Positions 54,508-63,197 of a stretch of 64,000 nt of DNA are shown here, piece by piece (position 1 is the stretch's first letter; each line of letters starts with the position of its first letter). Made by a program: the position numbers and the translations under genes. This DNA is from Dehalococcoidia bacterium (GTDB lineage: Bacteria > Chloroflexota > Dehalococcoidia > Tepidiformales > Tepidiformaceae). The notes under the pieces are model-generated. The model was given only the letters and a program-made list of their open reading frames with translations. It did not search any database and had not been told where the DNA came from. The DNA lies in assembly GCA_003104995.1 (NCBI GenBank), contig PQAO01000026.1, forward strand, positions 62,001 through 126,000, written 5' to 3'.

Positions 54508-56472
54508 ATGGCTGAAGTCGGACTCCCCGTCGACGAGAGGTACGCCCCCCCAGCACGTGTGAGCGAGGGCGCGCTCGTCTCCAGCATGGCCGAATACGAA
54601 GCCCTTTACCGCCGCAGCATCGACGACCGGGACGCCTTCTGGAGCGAGATGGCTAACAAGCACCTTACCTGGATGGCCCCGTTCACCTCCGTCTGCCAGG
54701 AAAACCTCCACACCGGCGAGATCCGCTGGTTCGATGGCGGCAAGCTGAACGTCTCGGTCAACTGCCTCGACCGCCACCTCGCAGCCCAGGGCGACAAAAC
54801 AGCGATCATCATGGAAGGCGACGAGCCCGGTACCAACCGAAGCCTCACCTACCGCAAGCTGCACGCCGAGGTCTGCCGCCTCGCCAACGCCCTTCGTAAG
54901 CGCGGCGTGAAGAAGGGCGACCGCGTCGCAATCTATATGGGGATGGTCCCCGAGCTTGCCGCCGCTATGCTCGCGTGCGCCCGTATCGGGGCTGTCCACT
55001 CTGTCATCTTCGGCGGCTTCAGCCCCCGCTCCATCCGCGACCGCATCGATGACTCGACCTGCAAGGCCATCATCACGCAGGACGAGGGCCGGCGCGGGGG
55101 GCGCCTGGTCCCGCTGAAGGCGAACGTCGACGAAGCGCTGAAAGCGCCCGGACACACCATTGAGTTCACCATTGTGTTCCGGCACACCGGCAACCCCGTG
55201 AACATGCAGGCCGGGCGTGATCTCTGGTGGCACGACACCCTCGCCGGCGAACCTGCCGAGGCCGAACCAGAAGTCATGGACAGCGAAGACCCGCTCTTCG
55301 TCCTCTATACCTCGGGGTCGACCGGGAAGCCCAAGGGTGTGCTCCACACCCAGGCCGGCTACCTGCTCTACACAGCCCTGAGTCACCGTTATGTCTTCGA
55401 CATCCGCGACGAAGACGTGTACTGCTGTGCGGCCGATGTCGGCTGGATCACCGGTCACAGCTACATCGTGTATGGACCGCTCGCGAACGGCACCACCTCG
55501 GTGATGTTCGAGTCCGTCCCGACCTATCCCGATGCGGGCCGTTACTGGGATATGGTCGACCGCCTGGGCATCACCGTCTTCTACACGGCGCCTACGGCCA
55601 TCCGCGCGATCGCCCGCGAAGGCAACGACCAACCGAGGCGCTACAGCCGCAAGTCGCTCCGCGTACTCGGGACGGTCGGCGAGCCGATCAACCCCGAGGC
55701 CTGGCGCTGGTATTACAACGTCGTCGGCGAACAGCGCTGCGCCATCGTCGATACCTACTGGCAGACCGAGACCGGCGGGCACATGATCACCGGCTTCGCG
55801 GGCGCCACCGTGATGAAGCCCGGCTCAGGCTCTCTGCCTTTTTTCGGCGTCCAGCCCTGCGTGGTCGATGAAGTGGGAGAAGAGCTCCTGGGGAACAACG
55901 TCACCGGGCGGCTCTGCATGAAGGCTTCGTGGCCCGGCATGATGCGCACCGTCTACGGCGACCACGAACGCTTCGTCCAGACCTACCTCTCCCTCTACCC
56001 CGGCAAGTACTTCACTGGCGATGGCTGCCTGCGCGACCAGGACGGCTACTACTGGATCACCGGCCGCGTCGACGACGTGCTCAACGTTGCGGGCCACCGG
56101 CTGGGCACCGCCGAGATCGAAGGCGCGCTCGTCGGCCACCCGGCCTGCGCCGAGGCCGCCGTCGTGGGCTACCCCCACGACGTCAAGGGCACCGCCGTCT
56201 ACGCCTACGTCCACCTGAACGCCGGCTACAGCGGCTCTGCCGAACTGGCGAAGGAACTCCGCGACGCCGTCCGCAGGGACATCAGCGCCATCGCCACGCC
56301 GGACAAGATCCAGTTCGTCGAAGGGCTGCCGAAGACGCGTTCGGGCAAGATCATGCGCCGCATCCTGCGCAAGATCGCGGAGGGCGAACCCGAGAACGTC
56401 GGCGACGTGACCACCCTGGCCGACCCCGCCGTCGTGGAGGACATCATCGTGGGCGCGGCGAAGGCGGAGTAA
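54508..56472 (+). CDS. acs: Acetyl-CoA synthetase (acyl-CoA synthetase, ANL family)
   Basis: 654 residues, full length for Acs. Motifs: the phosphate loop VLYTSGSTGKPKGVLHT, DTYWQTETGGHMITG, the hinge GYYWITGRVDDVLNVAGHRLGTAEIE and the catalytic, acetylatable lysine in KTRSGKIMRRILRK near the C-terminus. The N-terminus (YEALYRRSIDDRDAFWSEMA) is Acs-typical. TAGAAT at 54445-54450 is a plausible -10 element. Activates acetate (or a similar short acid) to the CoA ester with ATP. No acetylation/deacetylation gene is adjacent. Confidence 0.93.
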   Translation: MAEVGLPVDERYAPPARVSEGALVSSMAEYEALYRRSIDDRDAFWSEMANKHLTWMAPFTSVCQENLHTGEIRWFDGGKLNVSVNCLDRHLAAQGDKTAIIMEGDEPGTNRSLTYRKLHAEVCRLANALRKRGVKKGDRVAIYMGMVPELAAAMLACARIGAVHSVIFGGFSPRSIRDRIDDSTCKAIITQDEGRRGGRLVPLKANVDEALKAPGHTIEFTIVFRHTGNPVNMQAGRDLWWHDTLAGEPAEAEPEVMDSEDPLFVLYTSGSTGKPKGVLHTQAGYLLYTALSHRYVFDIRDEDVYCCAADVGWITGHSYIVYGPLANGTTSVMFESVPTYPDAGRYWDMVDRLGITVFYTAPTAIRAIAREGNDQPRRYSRKSLRVLGTVGEPINPEAWRWYYNVVGEQRCAIVDTYWQTETGGHMITGFAGATVMKPGSGSLPFFGVQPCVVDEVGEELLGNNVTGRLCMKASWPGMMRTVYGDHERFVQTYLSLYPGKYFTGDGCLRDQDGYYWITGRVDDVLNVAGHRLGTAEIEGALVGHPACAEAAVVGYPHDVKGTAVYAYVHLNAGYSGSAELAKELRDAVRRDISAIATPDKIQFVEGLPKTRSGKIMRRILRKIAEGEPENVGDVTTLADPAVVEDIIVGAAKAE

Positions 56473-56516
56473 GGCTGACGCTCGAAAACCCGTTCGCACC
56501 CGGCGAAATATCCTGT

Positions 56517-56522
56517 TACAAT
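56517..56522 (+). promoter_or_regulatory. -10 element before the acyl-CoA dehydrogenase gene
   Basis: TACAAT in the 14-base string GTTACAATCCCGCC (56515-56528), identical to the one before the NTF2-like gene. A TTCGCA lies about 18 bases upstream. The leader to the ATG would be about 85 bases. Confidence 0.45.
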
Positions 56523-56613
56523 CCCGCCGCAATACCGGCCGCCCGGGACGTTCCCGGGCATCCGTGGCCACGCACCGCGCGTGGCCGCCACTATGTGAAA
56601 AGGACACCCGCAT

Positions 56614-57723
56614 ATGGACCTCGGCCTCAGCGAAGAACAAGAACTGCTGAAAAACTCTGCTCGCGAATTCCTCGAGAAGGAGTGCCCGGAAGAGCACGTC
56701 CGCGCCATGGAAGACGATGAGAAGGGTTACAGCCCCGCCCTCTGGAAGAAGATGGCCGACCTCGGCTGGCAGGGCCTCATGATCCCCGAGGAGCACGGTG
56801 GCGCGGGGTTCTCCTTCCTCGACCTCTGCGTCCTCGTCGAGGAGTTCGGCCGCGCCCTCGTCCCGGGCCCCTTCATCCCGAACGCCGTCTCCGCCAGCGA
56901 GCTCATCCTCGCCGGGAGCGATGCCCAGAAGGCCAAGTACCTCCCGAAGATCGCCGATGGCTCCGCCATCCACACCTATGCGATCACCGAGCCCAGCGGC
57001 CGCTGGGACCGCGAAGGCATCGAGATGAAGGCCGCCGCCAGCGGCTCCGACTTCGTCCTCAACGGCACGAAGCTCTTCGTCCCCGACGCCCACGTCGCTG
57101 ACTACCTGCACGTCGTCGCCTGGAAGCCGGATGGCCGCCTGAGCACCTTCATCGTCCCGCGCGACCAGCCCGGCATCTCCGTCACCGTCCTCAAGACCAT
57201 CGCCAGCGACAAGCAGGCCGAGGTCACCTTCAAGGACGTGAAGGTCGCCGCCGCCGACGTCATCGACATGGACGACAAGATCGCATCACGCCTCCGCAAC
57301 ATGGCCACCAACCTCGAATGCGCCTACCTGGTCGGTCTCGCCCAGCGCGACTTCGAGATCTCGGTCAACTACGCCAAGGAGCGCGTCCAGTTCGGCCGCC
57401 CGATCGGCTCGTTCCAGGCCATCCAGCACAAGGCCGCCGACATGGTGACCGATGTCGATGGCATGCGGTTCATCATGTACAAGGCCGCCTGGGCGACCAG
57501 CGAGGACGAAGACTCGGCCGATATGGATACCGCGATGGCCAAGGCCTGGTGCAGCGACGCCAGCCGCCGCGTCGTGGCCCATGGCCAGCAGATCCACGGC
57601 GGTATCGGCTTCACCAAGGACTACATCATCCAGTTGTTCTTCCGCCGCCAGAAGCGCGCCGAACTCTTCTGGGGCGATGGCGACTTCCACCGCGAGCGCG
57701 TTGCCGAGATGCTCGAGATCTAA
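56614..57723 (+). CDS. Acyl-CoA dehydrogenase family protein
   Basis: 369 residues, FAD-dependent. N-terminal helical domain (LSEEQELLKNSAREFLEKEC), middle beta domain (YAITEPSG...FVLNGTKLFVPDAHVADYLHVVA) and C-terminal helices (YAKERVQFGRPIGSFQAIQHKAADM, HGGIGFTKDYIIQLFFRRQKRAEL, GDGDFHRERVAEML). The usual catalytic Glu near the YEGT motif is not evident, as in the FadE28-like group that works as one half of a heteromeric enzyme; partner not found here. Substrate unknown. Confidence 0.85.
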   Translation: MDLGLSEEQELLKNSAREFLEKECPEEHVRAMEDDEKGYSPALWKKMADLGWQGLMIPEEHGGAGFSFLDLCVLVEEFGRALVPGPFIPNAVSASELILAGSDAQKAKYLPKIADGSAIHTYAITEPSGRWDREGIEMKAAASGSDFVLNGTKLFVPDAHVADYLHVVAWKPDGRLSTFIVPRDQPGISVTVLKTIASDKQAEVTFKDVKVAAADVIDMDDKIASRLRNMATNLECAYLVGLAQRDFEISVNYAKERVQFGRPIGSFQAIQHKAADMVTDVDGMRFIMYKAAWATSEDEDSADMDTAMAKAWCSDASRRVVAHGQQIHGGIGFTKDYIIQLFFRRQKRAELFWGDGDFHRERVAEMLEI

Positions 57724-57750
57724 TCGTCTCGGGATAATCTGCCGAAACAC

Positions 57751-57779
57751 GAAGAGGATGGCCGTTGGCCATCCTCTTC
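57751..57779 (+). terminator. Hairpin terminator after the acyl-CoA dehydrogenase gene
   Basis: Perfect 13-bp stem (57751-57763 with 57767-57779) and GTT loop, 27 bases after the stop codon. The downstream T content is low, so factor-independent action is likely but not certain. Confidence 0.6.
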
Positions 57780-57875
57780 CGCTGTCACCGAAGGAGGGCA
57801 CAAGCCGTGATTGGTGCGTGTCCTCCGAAGCCGACAGAATGCGTGAACAGCGGGAAGCACCGCAAAGGAGAGGTC

Positions 57876-58367
57876 ATGAACATTCGTAAGATAGCCATTT
57901 GGGCGGGGATCGTCCCCGTCGCGCTCGGCGCAACTCTGTTCGCTGCGTGCGGCGGCGACGACAATGGTGGCGGTGGAGGGAGCGGGAGCGGAAGCGACGA
58001 GGACTACGTTGCCGCCATCTGCAAGGCGGGGCTCAACTTCACCAAGGACCTCGAGGAAGTCTTCAAGGACCCTTCGGCGCTGGCCGATGAGAAAAAGGCC
58101 ATGGAGAAGCTCGCAGATATCTTCGAAGACTTCGCCAACGACTTCGCCAAGGCCAAGCCGCCGGCCGACCTGAAGGATTGGCACAACGACGCCTCGAAGC
58201 AATTGAAGGATGGCGTCAAGCAGATCAAGGACGGAGACCTCGAAAGCGGCATCTTCGCGGGCGATACGCCCTTCCCCGAGCCGCCCGCCGAAGCAGGCGA
58301 GCGGCTGCAGAAGGCTGCTGAGTCGAACGAGGACTGCCAGGAAGCGGACTTCGCCTTCACCGAGTGA
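57876..58367 (+). CDS. Putative lipoprotein, paralogue of the protein at 15000
   Basis: 163 residues. AAAGGAG precedes the ATG. Signal peptide with lipobox ending LFAAC, then a Gly/Asp-rich spacer (CGGDDNGGGGGSGSGSDED) and an alpha-helical mature domain: SDEDYVAAICKAGLNF, PPADLKDWHNDA and a final EPPAEAGERLQKAAESNEDC. Cysteines in the first and last elements match those of the 15000 paralogue. Outer-surface lipid-anchored helical protein of unknown function. Confidence 0.82.
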   Translation: MNIRKIAIWAGIVPVALGATLFAACGGDDNGGGGGSGSGSDEDYVAAICKAGLNFTKDLEEVFKDPSALADEKKAMEKLADIFEDFANDFAKAKPPADLKDWHNDASKQLKDGVKQIKDGDLESGIFAGDTPFPEPPAEAGERLQKAAESNEDCQEADFAFTE

Positions 58368-58392
58368 CGGTGGGCTGACCGACAACCTGTCA

Positions 58393-58426
58393 GGAGGGGA
58401 GGAAGGGTTCGCCCATCCTCCCCTCC
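58393..58426 (+). terminator. Long GC-rich hairpin after the lipoprotein gene
   Basis: An 11-bp stem (58393-58403 with 58416-58426) continued by GGG-TTCG-CCC in the apex. It lies 25 bases behind the stop codon; no marked T-run. Confidence 0.55.
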
Positions 58427-58488
58427 CCGCATTTCCCGGCGGTTGCCGTGGTGGCGCTCCGCCGGCGCAGGAGGGAAGCTAGACCCCA

Positions 58489-59292
58489 GTGTCGAACCTC
58501 AGCTCTCCACGTATCCCCCGTCGGTCCACGCCGGCTTTGCTCGCGGGGGCCCTGGTTCTCGGCGCACTTGCCGTCCTGGCCGCCACGGGAGGGCCGCTGG
58601 GGACGAACCCCGGCCCCGGGCAGGAATCCGGCGAGTACGTCGTCGTCCGGCATGTGCTCCTCGCGGGCGCGCCCATCAGCCGGCCCGAATCCGATGCACC
58701 CGGCGCCGTGTCGGCCCAGTATGCGGTCAACAAACATCGCTGGGCGGCCGCTTCGATGCCAATCAGCGTCGCCTACAACGCCAGCGGCGCCCCCGCCGGG
58801 ATCGACGCTGCGCCACTGTTGGAAGATGCGATCAGCCGCTGGAACGACGTCTCGCCCGGGACCTTCGCGTTCGCCTGGACCGGCGCCTCGACCGGCGACA
58901 CCGGCTCCTGCGGAACTTCCGTCCGGCGCGACGGCGTGAACACCGTCAAGTTCGTAGACTTCCTGCCGCTCGGCACGCTCGGGCAAACGTGTACCGTTTG
59001 GTCGATCTCGGCCGGTGCCGGCGCGCCGCTGGTGGAATTCGACATGGAACTCAGCTCGACCGTGCAGTGGTCCACGGCCGAGACGACACCGGGCAACCGC
59101 TATGACCTCTGGTCGACCGTGCTGCACGAAGTGGGACACGCGGCGGGGCTGGGGCACACACAGGACGGCACAGCGGTCATGTATGCCTCGCTGAAGGCGG
59201 GCACCCAGAGGAGAACGCTCACCGAGGACGATCGGGAAGGTCTTGAGTCCGCCTACCGACGAATCGTCCTCCAGGCAATTGCCCGCGACTAG
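58489..59292 (+). CDS. Secreted matrixin-family zinc metalloprotease
   Basis: 267 residues, GTG start. A signal/anchor helix (about 15-35) precedes the catalytic domain. The zinc site is HEVGHAAGLGHTQDGTAVMYA near residue 215-235, containing HExxHxxGxxH and the Met-turn (VMYA), as in matrixins/astacin-type metzincins. Two cysteines flank the central strands. Acts outside the cell on proteins. It converges on fmdB with 4 shared bases. Confidence 0.85.
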   Translation: MSNLSSPRIPRRSTPALLAGALVLGALAVLAATGGPLGTNPGPGQESGEYVVVRHVLLAGAPISRPESDAPGAVSAQYAVNKHRWAAASMPISVAYNASGAPAGIDAAPLLEDAISRWNDVSPGTFAFAWTGASTGDTGSCGTSVRRDGVNTVKFVDFLPLGTLGQTCTVWSISAGAGAPLVEFDMELSSTVQWSTAETTPGNRYDLWSTVLHEVGHAAGLGHTQDGTAVMYASLKAGTQRRTLTEDDREGLESAYRRIVLQAIARD

Positions 59293-59585
59293 AAGTCGAT
59301 GTCGTCGAACGAGTGGCTGTGGCCGCCGGGACCGTGGCTGTGCCCGTGCCCATGGTCGTGCGAGTGACCGTGGTCGTCGCCGCCGTCTCCGCCATCCGAG
59401 TCCCAGGGAGCTTCGCCGTCCCCAACTCCGGCCTGGGCCCCGCCAACAACGGAGAACTGGCCAATCGCCTTGGATGCCTGCTTCCCGCAGCTGGGGCAGG
59501 GGATGAACTGCAGCACGTCCGACATGGGCATGCGCTTTTCGGTACGGGTGCCACACCCGGGACAAACGTATTCGTAGAGAGCCAT
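59289..59585 (-). CDS. FmdB-type zinc-ribbon protein with His-rich tail
   Basis: 98 residues. The FmdB zinc ribbon is MALYEYVCPGCGTRTEKRMPM with the second pair in FIPCPSCGKQASK (two CxxC pairs, residues 1-45). The C-terminal 40 residues are rich in His/Gly/Asp (DDHGHSHDHGHGHSHGPGGH), a strong nickel/zinc-binding tail. ATG 59585 starts the ribbon directly. Family members are putative regulators; the tail suggests metal storage or handling. Confidence 0.85.
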   Translation of the reverse strand: MALYEYVCPGCGTRTEKRMPMSDVLQFIPCPSCGKQASKAIGQFSVVGGAQAGVGDGEAPWDSDGGDGGDDHGHSHDHGHGHSHGPGGHSHSFDDIDF

Positions 59586-59623
59586 GCGCAGATCGTGCGG
59601 TGTCCGCTGGTGGACGGTCAACC

Positions 59624-60265
59624 TCAGCGGGCGTCCCGGTAGGCCCAGGCCCGGCGCTCCCAGGGCACCGCGGGCTCATCACGCCAGCGCGGGTGGAGCC
59701 GGGGCAGTTCCCAGCCGGCTGGCGGCATCCAGGCATCCCAGCCCGCATCAAATGGCTCGCGCCTCGCCTCGATGTCGGCGACGACCTGCTCCGCTTCTTC
59801 GCGCACCGCCTGGCCGAATTCCGGCGAATACGTCCCACGTGCCACAAGCCCCTCGAACTCGTCGAGGTCCTTCCACGACCACGACAGGTCCGGGTTCACG
59901 ACGATGTCCAGCGCGTGGTCGTTGGTGTCGACGCCGATTGCGGTCCGCCGGAACGGTTCTTCCATGTTCACGTAATAGGACGTGAAGCGGCGTTCGTCGC
60001 CCTCCCAGAAACACCAGACCGAGTGTGCCTTCCCCGGGAACATCAGCCGGAGCATGTCGCGCCGCCACTCGCGCTCGACCAGGCCGCGCGATTGGCCGGG
60101 AGGCTGATGCCACGCCATCTGCATGCTCCCCCGTGGGACGTACAGGGCAAGCAGTTCGTCGTCCCGGACCACGCGCGCGGGCCAGGTCATCCCGGCCACG
60201 CCGTCCAGCCGGGTGATGTAGCGAAGCACCACCTCATCGCCTGGCTGCCAGCGCGGTCCAGTCAC
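59624..60265 (-). CDS. DUF402 protein (nucleoside phosphate hydrolase-like)
   Basis: 213 residues with the FomD/YgaC-like DUF402 domain: WFEGDERRFTSYYVNMEEP-type segment (CFWEGDERRFTSYYVNMEEPFRR) followed by DTNDHALDIVVNPDLSWSWKDLDEFE. The acidic residues of this stretch bind metal in related nucleoside tri/diphosphatases and in FomD. GTG start at 60265. Cytoplasmic; substrate unknown. Confidence 0.82.
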   Translation of the reverse strand: MTGPRWQPGDEVVLRYITRLDGVAGMTWPARVVRDDELLALYVPRGSMQMAWHQPPGQSRGLVEREWRRDMLRLMFPGKAHSVWCFWEGDERRFTSYYVNMEEPFRRTAIGVDTNDHALDIVVNPDLSWSWKDLDEFEGLVARGTYSPEFGQAVREEAEQVVADIEARREPFDAGWDAWMPPAGWELPRLHPRWRDEPAVPWERRAWAYRDAR

Positions 60266-60309
60266 AGGGAGATCGTTGCCCGGGCGTCTCGCGCGGTCAA
60301 CGCGGCGGG

Positions 60310-61320
60310 CTACTGTGAACGCGGCAGCGGAGTCGGCGTGTTTTTCGGCGGCACCGGGGTACGCGTCGGCGTGGGCGTTCGCGTGGGCGTTGGCGTGATG
60401 GTCGGCGTCGCCGTGGGTGGGCCCATCGTCGGCGTCTCGGTCGGCGGCGGCGGCGGTGGCGGCGGCCCGGTCCCGGCGGAACCGGCCGGGGTCTGGCCCG
60501 GCTTCGCGGTGGCTTTCGGCGTGGGCGTTTCGGTTGGTTCCTTCGTGGGCGTCACCGTCGGTGTCTGGGTGGGTGTTGGCGTCGGCGTCCAGGGGATGAC
60601 CTCCCGCCCAGGGATCTGCACGAAATCCGCCGGGTCCACGGCAACGCCGTTGTACCGGATTTCGAAGTGGAGGAAGCCGTCTGGCTCGCCCATCCCAACC
60701 ACCGTCGACTTCGAAACGAGGTTCCCCTGGGCAACTCGCGTGGTTTGCAGCCAGCCGTAGACCGTGGCGAACCCGGCGCCGCAGTCGACGATGACGTGGA
60801 GGCCGTACCCCTCGTCCGCCCCGGTCTCGACGACGGTACCGGCGCAGGCCGACTCCACGATGGCGTTCTTCAGCCCGACGAGCGAAAAGTCGACGCCGGC
60901 GTGCTTGAGGCCCCCGCCCCGGTCAGTCCCAAAATCGTCCTCGACACCGGCATGCGCGGTGAGCGGGAGCTCGAACCGGTTGCCGCCGGCGATAAGGTAC
61001 TCCTTGATATCGGGCTTCGGTGGGTTCGCCGGAAGCTCGGCCGTCCCTTCGTTGGTTCCCCCGGTCCGGATGGCCGGGTTGCGGGTCGGCGCGATTGGCG
61101 GCTGGGTCGGTTTGGGTTGCCCGGTTTGGGCATCGGACCCTGGCGACGCCTCCGCTCCTGGGTCCGCTGTTGAGTCGCCTCCGCCCAGGAACGCCATACC
61201 CAGCCACGCCACGATGCCCAGCACCGGAAGCGCAGCCAGCAAGTAGAGGGGCGCCATCCGCCGCTCTGACGACTTTCCACCCCTCGATTGCCGACCGTAA
61301 AACCCTTTGCCTGGCGGCAT
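60310..61320 (-). CDS. M23/LytM-like peptidase-domain protein with degenerate catalytic residues
   Basis: 336 residues. A membrane anchor (about 24-46), a Pro/Thr/Gly linker, then a LytM fold (about 107-240). Zinc ligands H140 and D144 (GGGLKHAGVDFS) and H218 (GFLHFEIRYNG) are kept. Both non-ligand histidines usual for catalysis are replaced: position W190 in TVYGWL (normally YxHL) and F216 in the HxH motif. The last 90 residues are a low-complexity Thr/Pro tail (TPTPTPTQTPTV). I infer a non-catalytic, regulatory LytM protein located on the cell surface. Confidence 0.8.
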   Translation of the reverse strand: MPPGKGFYGRQSRGGKSSERRMAPLYLLAALPVLGIVAWLGMAFLGGGDSTADPGAEASPGSDAQTGQPKPTQPPIAPTRNPAIRTGGTNEGTAELPANPPKPDIKEYLIAGGNRFELPLTAHAGVEDDFGTDRGGGLKHAGVDFSLVGLKNAIVESACAGTVVETGADEGYGLHVIVDCGAGFATVYGWLQTTRVAQGNLVSKSTVVGMGEPDGFLHFEIRYNGVAVDPADFVQIPGREVIPWTPTPTPTQTPTVTPTKEPTETPTPKATAKPGQTPAGSAGTGPPPPPPPPTETPTMGPPTATPTITPTPTRTPTPTRTPVPPKNTPTPLPRSQ

Positions 61321-61328
61321 TCCTCACC

Positions 61329-61772
61329 TCACCCCGTTCCACCGTGATTTGCACCCCCGGTCGGGGCAACCGTCACGGCCGAAAGCCTGTCCTCCAACAC
61401 CGGCGCGAAGACGAGCACATCGCCTGCCTTCACCGGGTTCGCTGCGCCGGCGCCGAGCTCGATGACACCCCAGGCCCCGCGCCCCCCGAAGGCCATCCCG
61501 AGCCACGGCCGCACTGAGCGTGCAACGCGAGTGACCCGGTAGCTGCGGTCATAGAACACAGCGTCGATCGGGAACCGCATGAACATCATGTGGATCGAGG
61601 AGCACGGGCGAATGTCGATTCCCGAACCCGGCTCGAGTTGGCGCCGGAACATCAGGCCTCGCGTGCGGCTCCACAGCCCGTGGGCCTGGGCTACCCGCGC
61701 GGCGATGACGATACCGGTCTGTTCGATGTGTACTTGATGCATGCGAAGGCCCGCGCGACGTTCCGCGCTCAT
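61329..61772 (-). CDS. DUF192 protein
   Basis: 147 residues. The DUF192 core is clear: RTRGLMFRRQLEPGSGIDI, CSSIHMMFMRFPIDAVFYD and RVTRVARSVRPWLG with a final GVIELGAGAANPVKAGDVL. No typical signal peptide precedes it. An ATG ten codons in (61742) is an alternative start. These beta proteins often occur in the envelope; function unknown. It follows the window's M23-like gene upstream on the same strand, 8 bases apart. Confidence 0.85.
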   Translation of the reverse strand: MSAERRAGLRMHQVHIEQTGIVIAARVAQAHGLWSRTRGLMFRRQLEPGSGIDIRPCSSIHMMFMRFPIDAVFYDRSYRVTRVARSVRPWLGMAFGGRGAWGVIELGAGAANPVKAGDVLVFAPVLEDRLSAVTVAPTGGANHGGTG

Positions 61773-61921
61773 ACCTATCTATCGGCGGTTCTGCCACCGA
61801 TCACCAGCGCTGCGGCCAGGCAGAATGCGCCCGGCAGTGGCAGACGCAGGGAGCTGACCGCGACTCGCGACTCCCAGCGCGCCCGCAAACTGCACGCGTT
61901 TACCTCCGGTCCGATGCCCGG

Positions 61922-61949
61922 TTTACCCGCGCCATATCTCGGGTAAACT
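61922..61949 (+). promoter_or_regulatory. Candidate promoter/inverted repeat before the LLM oxidoreductase gene
   Basis: TTTACC (61922-61927) and TAAACT (61944-61949), 16 bases apart. The 9-base arms at 61921-61929 and 61940-61948 are also exact inverted repeats, so a regulator site overlapping the promoter is possible. Confidence 0.4.
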
Positions 61950-61996
61950 TCGCGCGAACGTAAGGATCCCGCGTGGACGCGTAACAGGAGCAGCAC

Positions 61997-63190
61997 TTGA
62001 CCTACCGACCGAACCGCATGCGCTTCGGCATCTTCCTCGCCCCGTTTCATCGCGTGGGCGAAAACCCTACCGTGGCGCTCGACCGGGACATCGAGCTCAC
62101 CGAACTCCTCGACCGCCTGAACTTCGATGAAGCCTGGTTCGGCGAGCACCACAGCGCCGGCTGGGAACTCATCGCCTCTCCCGAACTGATGATCGCTGCC
62201 GCTGCCCAGCGCACGCGGACCATCCGCCTCGGCACGGGCGTCTCTTCCCTTCCCTACCACCACCCTTTCATGCTCGCCGACCGGATGGTCCAGCTCGACC
62301 ACATGACCCGGGGCCGGGCCATGTTCGGCGTGGGCCCGGGCGCGCTCACCTCCGACGCGCACATGCTCGGCATCGACGCGATCACCCAGCGCCAGCGGAT
62401 GGACGAAGCCCTTGGCGTCATCCTGCGCCTCTTCAGGGGCGAAACAGTCAGCATCGAGACCGACTGGTTCACCATGCGCGAGGCGCGGCTCCAGCTCGCC
62501 CCGTACACCCATCCTCATATGCCCGTGGCGGTGGCCAGCACCTTTTCTCCCGCCGGGCCGGTGGCCGCCGGCAAACACGGTGTCGGCATCCTCTCTGTGG
62601 CGGTATCGCAACCCGGCGGCCTCATCTCCCTGGCGAAGACCTGGGAGATGGCCCAGGACGCCGCCGGCAAGGCTGGACAGACCATCAGCCGCGATGATTG
62701 GCGCCTCGTCATCCCCATCCATCTCGCCGACTCGCGCGAGGAAGCGCTCAAGGACGTCGCCGAGGGCAGCTTCCGCTTTAATAAGGACTACTTCGAAGAC
62801 ACCCTCGGACGCCCGGCCGACCCGTCGAACCCGAACGATGTCCGCGCCACGGCCGACCGCGGCGGGGCCATCATCGGCACCCCCGATGACGCCATCGCGG
62901 CAATCGAGCGCATGCTCGATATGTCCGGCGGCTTCGGCGCCGTGCTTGGCCTCGCCCATGAGTGGACCACCTGGGAAAAGACGAAGCACAGCTATGAACT
63001 CTGGGCGCGATACGTCGCCCCGCGCTTCCAGGGTCAGCTCGACCGGATCGAGGAAAGCCAGCGGTTCGTTGCCGAAAACCGGACGACCATCTTCGGCCCC
63101 AATGCCATGGCAATCGGCAAGGCGTTCGTCGATGCCGGGATCGCCCTTCCCGAGGAGATGGTCAAGCGCATGCAGCGGGGCAATACCTGA
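61997..63190 (+). CDS. LLM-class flavin-dependent oxidoreductase (limonene monooxygenase-like)
   Basis: 397 residues, TTG start with AGGAG 6 bases upstream. Luciferase-like TIM barrel: MRFGIFLAPFHRVGENPT, FDEAWFGEHHSAGWE, RLGTGVSSLPYHHPFMLADR, GRAMFGVGPGALTSDAHMLG and late GTPDDAIAAIERMLDMSGGFG. Length and EHH/SxGWE context resemble LimB-type monooxygenases that use reduced FMN, rather than F420 reductases of about 300 residues. Substrate unknown. Confidence 0.85.
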   Translation: MTYRPNRMRFGIFLAPFHRVGENPTVALDRDIELTELLDRLNFDEAWFGEHHSAGWELIASPELMIAAAAQRTRTIRLGTGVSSLPYHHPFMLADRMVQLDHMTRGRAMFGVGPGALTSDAHMLGIDAITQRQRMDEALGVILRLFRGETVSIETDWFTMREARLQLAPYTHPHMPVAVASTFSPAGPVAAGKHGVGILSVAVSQPGGLISLAKTWEMAQDAAGKAGQTISRDDWRLVIPIHLADSREEALKDVAEGSFRFNKDYFEDTLGRPADPSNPNDVRATADRGGAIIGTPDDAIAAIERMLDMSGGFGAVLGLAHEWTTWEKTKHSYELWARYVAPRFQGQLDRIEESQRFVAENRTTIFGPNAMAIGKAFVDAGIALPEEMVKRMQRGNT

Positions 63191-63197
63191 CCGAAGC

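Noticed and set aside
60310..60600. Tandem repeat array or CRISPR-like signal
   Set aside because: The repetition is codon-level Thr/Pro low complexity at the end of the M23-like protein, without constant spacers.
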